Assembly: GCA_023415395.1 (NCBI GenBank)
Contig: JAEZKN010000613.1
Span: 1-6,125 of the forward strand
Origin: Actinomycetes bacterium
Lineage (GTDB): Bacteria > Actinomycetota > Actinomycetes > Propionibacteriales > Nocardioidaceae
Length of the DNA: 6,125 nt
Reading direction: 5' to 3'
Part shown: piece after piece, positions 4,958 to 6,125 of the stretch
Numbering within the stretch: position 1 is the first letter of the stretch
How the letters are laid out: each line of letters starts with the position of its first letter
Notes under the pieces: model-generated
What the model was told of the DNA's origin: nothing
Seen by the model: only the letters and a program-made list of their open reading frames with translations
The model's database searches: none
Program-made: the position numbers and the translations under genes

Positions 4958-5697
4958 AGCCCCGACTCGGGCGTGCGGACCAGGATGCGCTGGCACTCCT
5001 CGCAGCGCACCACCTCGTCCTCAGCCAGCCCGCGGATGCGGCCCAGCTCGGAGGCGTCGATGCTCAGGCGGCAGCCGCCGCACTGCCGGGCGCGCAGCTC
5101 GGCGGCACCGATGCCGGCCTTCTGCTCGCGGAGCCGGTCGTAGAGCGCCAGCAGGTCGGCGGGCAGCCCCTCGACCGCCGGGCCGCGCTTGGCGAGCACC
5201 TCGGCCAGCTGCTCCTCGATCGAGGCGAGCTTCTCGTCGCGAGCCTCGGTGAGGGCGCCGAGCTGCTCGTCGGCCTCGGCGACCATGCCCTCGAGCTTGG
5301 CCAGCTCGGCCTGGGCCTCCTCGAGCTTCTCCATCACGTCGAGCTCGTCGTCCTCCAGGCTGGAGATGCGGCGCTCGAGCGACTCGAGCTCGTGCTGCAT
5401 CCGCTCGAGGTCCTTGGGGTTGGTGATCAGGCCCTGGTCCATCCGGTCGCGGTCGCGGGTGCGCCGCGCCTTCACGGCCTCGACGTCCTGGTCGACCTTC
5501 TTCTGCTCGGCGGTCAGGTCGTCGACGACGATGCGGGCGTCGCGCACGAGGTTCTCGACGTCGGTGCGCTTGCCGGTCAGCGTGGCGATCTCGGCGATCT
5601 CGGGCAGGGACTTCCGCTGGTGCCGCAGCTGGTCGGCGCGGGAGTCGAGCTCCTGCACGTCGAGGAGCCTTCGTTGGGCGGCGGGATCGGCTTTCAG
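4954..5697 (-). CDS. Coiled-coil protein with C4-type zinc ribbon (zf-RING_7, Rv2229c-like), CTG start
   Basis: A 247-aa cytosolic protein. From about residue 15 to 175 it is charged and heptad-like, rich in E, L, R and D, and predicted to form a long helical hairpin. The C-terminus holds a zinc ribbon with C206/C209 (CGGC) and C232/C235 (CEEC). Its molecular role is not established; the fold suggests binding to protein or nucleic acid. It matches Rv2229c in length and position. I place the start at the CTG at 5697-5695: GAGGAG lies six bases upstream, and the CTG gives LKADPAAQRRLLDVQELDSR, matching the conserved family N-terminus. The GTG at 5658 would cut away the conserved RLLD segment and has poorer ribosome-binding context. 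Its TGA overlaps the GTG of the RNase HI-phosphatase gene. Gene certain; the non-ATG start is well supported but unproven. Confidence 0.88.
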   Translation of the reverse strand: MKADPAAQRRLLDVQELDSRADQLRHQRKSLPEIAEIATLTGKRTDVENLVRDARIVVDDLTAEQKKVDQDVEAVKARRTRDRDRMDQGLITNPKDLERMQHELESLERRISSLEDDELDVMEKLEEAQAELAKLEGMVAEADEQLGALTEARDEKLASIEEQLAEVLAKRGPAVEGLPADLLALYDRLREQKAGIGAAELRARQCGGCRLSIDASELGRIRGLAEDEVVRCEECQRILVRTPESGL

Positions 5698-5703
5698 CGG
5701 GGT

Positions 5704-5709
5704 CTCCTC
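5704..5709 (-). promoter_or_regulatory. Ribosome binding site deciding the CTG start of the zinc-ribbon gene
   Basis: GAGGAG on the minus strand, in the 22-bp gap after the Nif3-like stop codon, is the strongest Shine-Dalgarno sequence I see in the window. Six bases (ACCCCG) separate it from CTG at 5697-5695. No ATG, GTG or TTG lies at a suitable distance in that frame, which is the main reason for proposing a CTG start. Confidence 0.75.
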
Positions 5710-5719
5710 GTGGTTCGGG

Positions 5720-6125
5720 TCATGCTCGGAAGGTCCAGGGGTCGGTGCGCAGGGTGCTCACCCGGGTCTCCACCGTATCGCCCAGCGCCGCGCGCAGCCG
5801 CGCCTCCACCACCGGCAGCCAGGTCCACTCCGCCGCCCAGTGCGCCACGTCGACCAGGGCCGGCCCGTCCTGCTCGCGGAACTCGCTGGCCGGGTGGTGC
5901 CGCAGGTCGCTGGTGACGTAGACGTCGGCGTCGGTGCGCGCGACCGTGTCGAGCAGGAAGTCCCCTGCGCCGCCGCAGACCGCGACCCGGCGTACCGGCC
6001 GGGCGGGATCCCCCGCGACGCGTACGCCGTGCGCCGTCTCGGGCAGGGTCGCGGCGACGCTCGCGGCGAAGTCACCCAGCGACGTCGCCGGCACCGTCCC
6101 GATCCGGCCGCTGCCGGTGCTGCCC
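5720..6125 (-). CDS. Nif3-like dinuclear metal-centre protein (YbgI/YqfO, Rv2230c type), C-terminal part
   Basis: The last 134 residues of a Nif3-family protein; the frame runs open off the right edge, so the 5' part is missing. Members form hexameric rings with two metal ions per subunit. They are often labelled GTP cyclohydrolase 1 type 2 homologs, but their true reaction is unsettled. Visible signatures are GRIGTVPATSLGDFA near the beginning, VCGGAGDFLLD, the VYVTSDLRHHPASEF block with a candidate metal-binding histidine, and LVDVAHWAAEW with H and E ligands close to the C-terminus. The gene ends in TGA at 5722-5720, 22 bp before the zinc-ribbon start, indicating one operon. The neighbour order matches M. 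tuberculosis. An internal GTG at 6094 is not the start, because conserved family sequence continues upstream of it. Confidence 0.9.
   Translation of the reverse strand, partial: GSTGSGRIGTVPATSLGDFAASVAATLPETAHGVRVAGDPARPVRRVAVCGGAGDFLLDTVARTDADVYVTSDLRHHPASEFREQDGPALVDVAHWAAEWTWLPVVEARLRAALGDTVETRVSTLRTDPWTFRA

Noticed and set aside
4958..4996. Upstream extension of the RNase HI-phosphatase gene to 4996
   Set aside because: It would overlap the end of the zinc-ribbon gene, including its C-terminal residues. RNase HI proteins of this group begin a few residues before the EADGGS motif, which matches the GTG at 4957.
3959..5143. 394-codon open frame on the plus strand
   Set aside because: Antisense to the RNase HI-phosphatase and zinc-ribbon genes. 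The product is rich in R, G, V and D without recognisable motifs.
5656..5658. GTG start for the zinc-ribbon gene
   Set aside because: It removes the conserved segment KADP...RLLD, leaves the strong GAGGAG unused 45 bases upstream, and has only a weak GAAGG before it.
6092..6094. GTG as the true start of the Nif3-like gene
   Set aside because: In-frame family-like sequence (GRIGT) continues upstream to the window edge, and the fragment would lack the N-terminal half of the fold.
1..6125. Possible defence island, mobile element, CRISPR array or RNA gene
   Set aside because: No transposase, integrase, long terminal inverted repeats, spaced direct repeats or tRNA-like cloverleaf were seen by eye on either strand. 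All genes are typical chromosomal actinobacterial families with uniform base composition.

Overview
The window is very GC-rich with strong G/C at third codon positions, which points to a high-GC actinobacterium. The nif3-like / zinc-ribbon / RNase HI-phosphatase order at the right end matches Mycobacterium tuberculosis Rv2230c-Rv2229c-Rv2228c. The protein sequences look most like a Nocardioidaceae member such as Nocardioides; that genus call is an inference from memory, not from a search. It reads as ordinary chromosome. I see no tRNA, rRNA, CRISPR array, insertion sequence, prophage or attachment site.

Left part (1-1060). The 5' end of a TIGR01777/SDR39U1-type NAD(P)-dependent epimerase gene runs leftward out of the window. 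Diverging from it is a short rightward unit: a 25-codon ORF for a one-helix membrane peptide, joined by a GTGA stop/start overlap to a TspO/MBR membrane protein gene. An 81-bp region separates the divergent units and holds a perfect 16-bp palindrome at 412-427. This palindrome covers the best -35 candidate for the epimerase promoter, so it is a good candidate operator.

Middle part (1050-3799). A leftward pair encodes an AhpD/carboxymuconolactone-decarboxylase-like protein with a CxxC-xxx-H active site, then an RNB-domain exoribonuclease 19 bp downstream. A yaaA (DUF328) peroxide-stress gene diverges from the AhpD-like gene across only 43 bp. Two predicted peroxide-related functions therefore share one short control region.

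Right part (3803-6125). A compact leftward operon holds the C-terminal part of a Nif3-like metal protein, a coiled-coil C4 zinc-ribbon protein that appears to start at a CTG codon behind a strong ribosome binding site, and a bifunctional RNase HI/histidine-phosphatase fusion coupled to it by another GTGA overlap.

Gene packing is extreme. The tspO and RNB genes overlap tail to tail by 11 bp, and yaaA and the RNase HI fusion converge with 3 bp between their stops. No gene-free stretch exceeds 81 bp. I found no obviously new multi-gene system. The points most worth checking are the palindrome, the unannotated-looking 25-aa ORF, the CTG start and the peroxide-related divergent pair.
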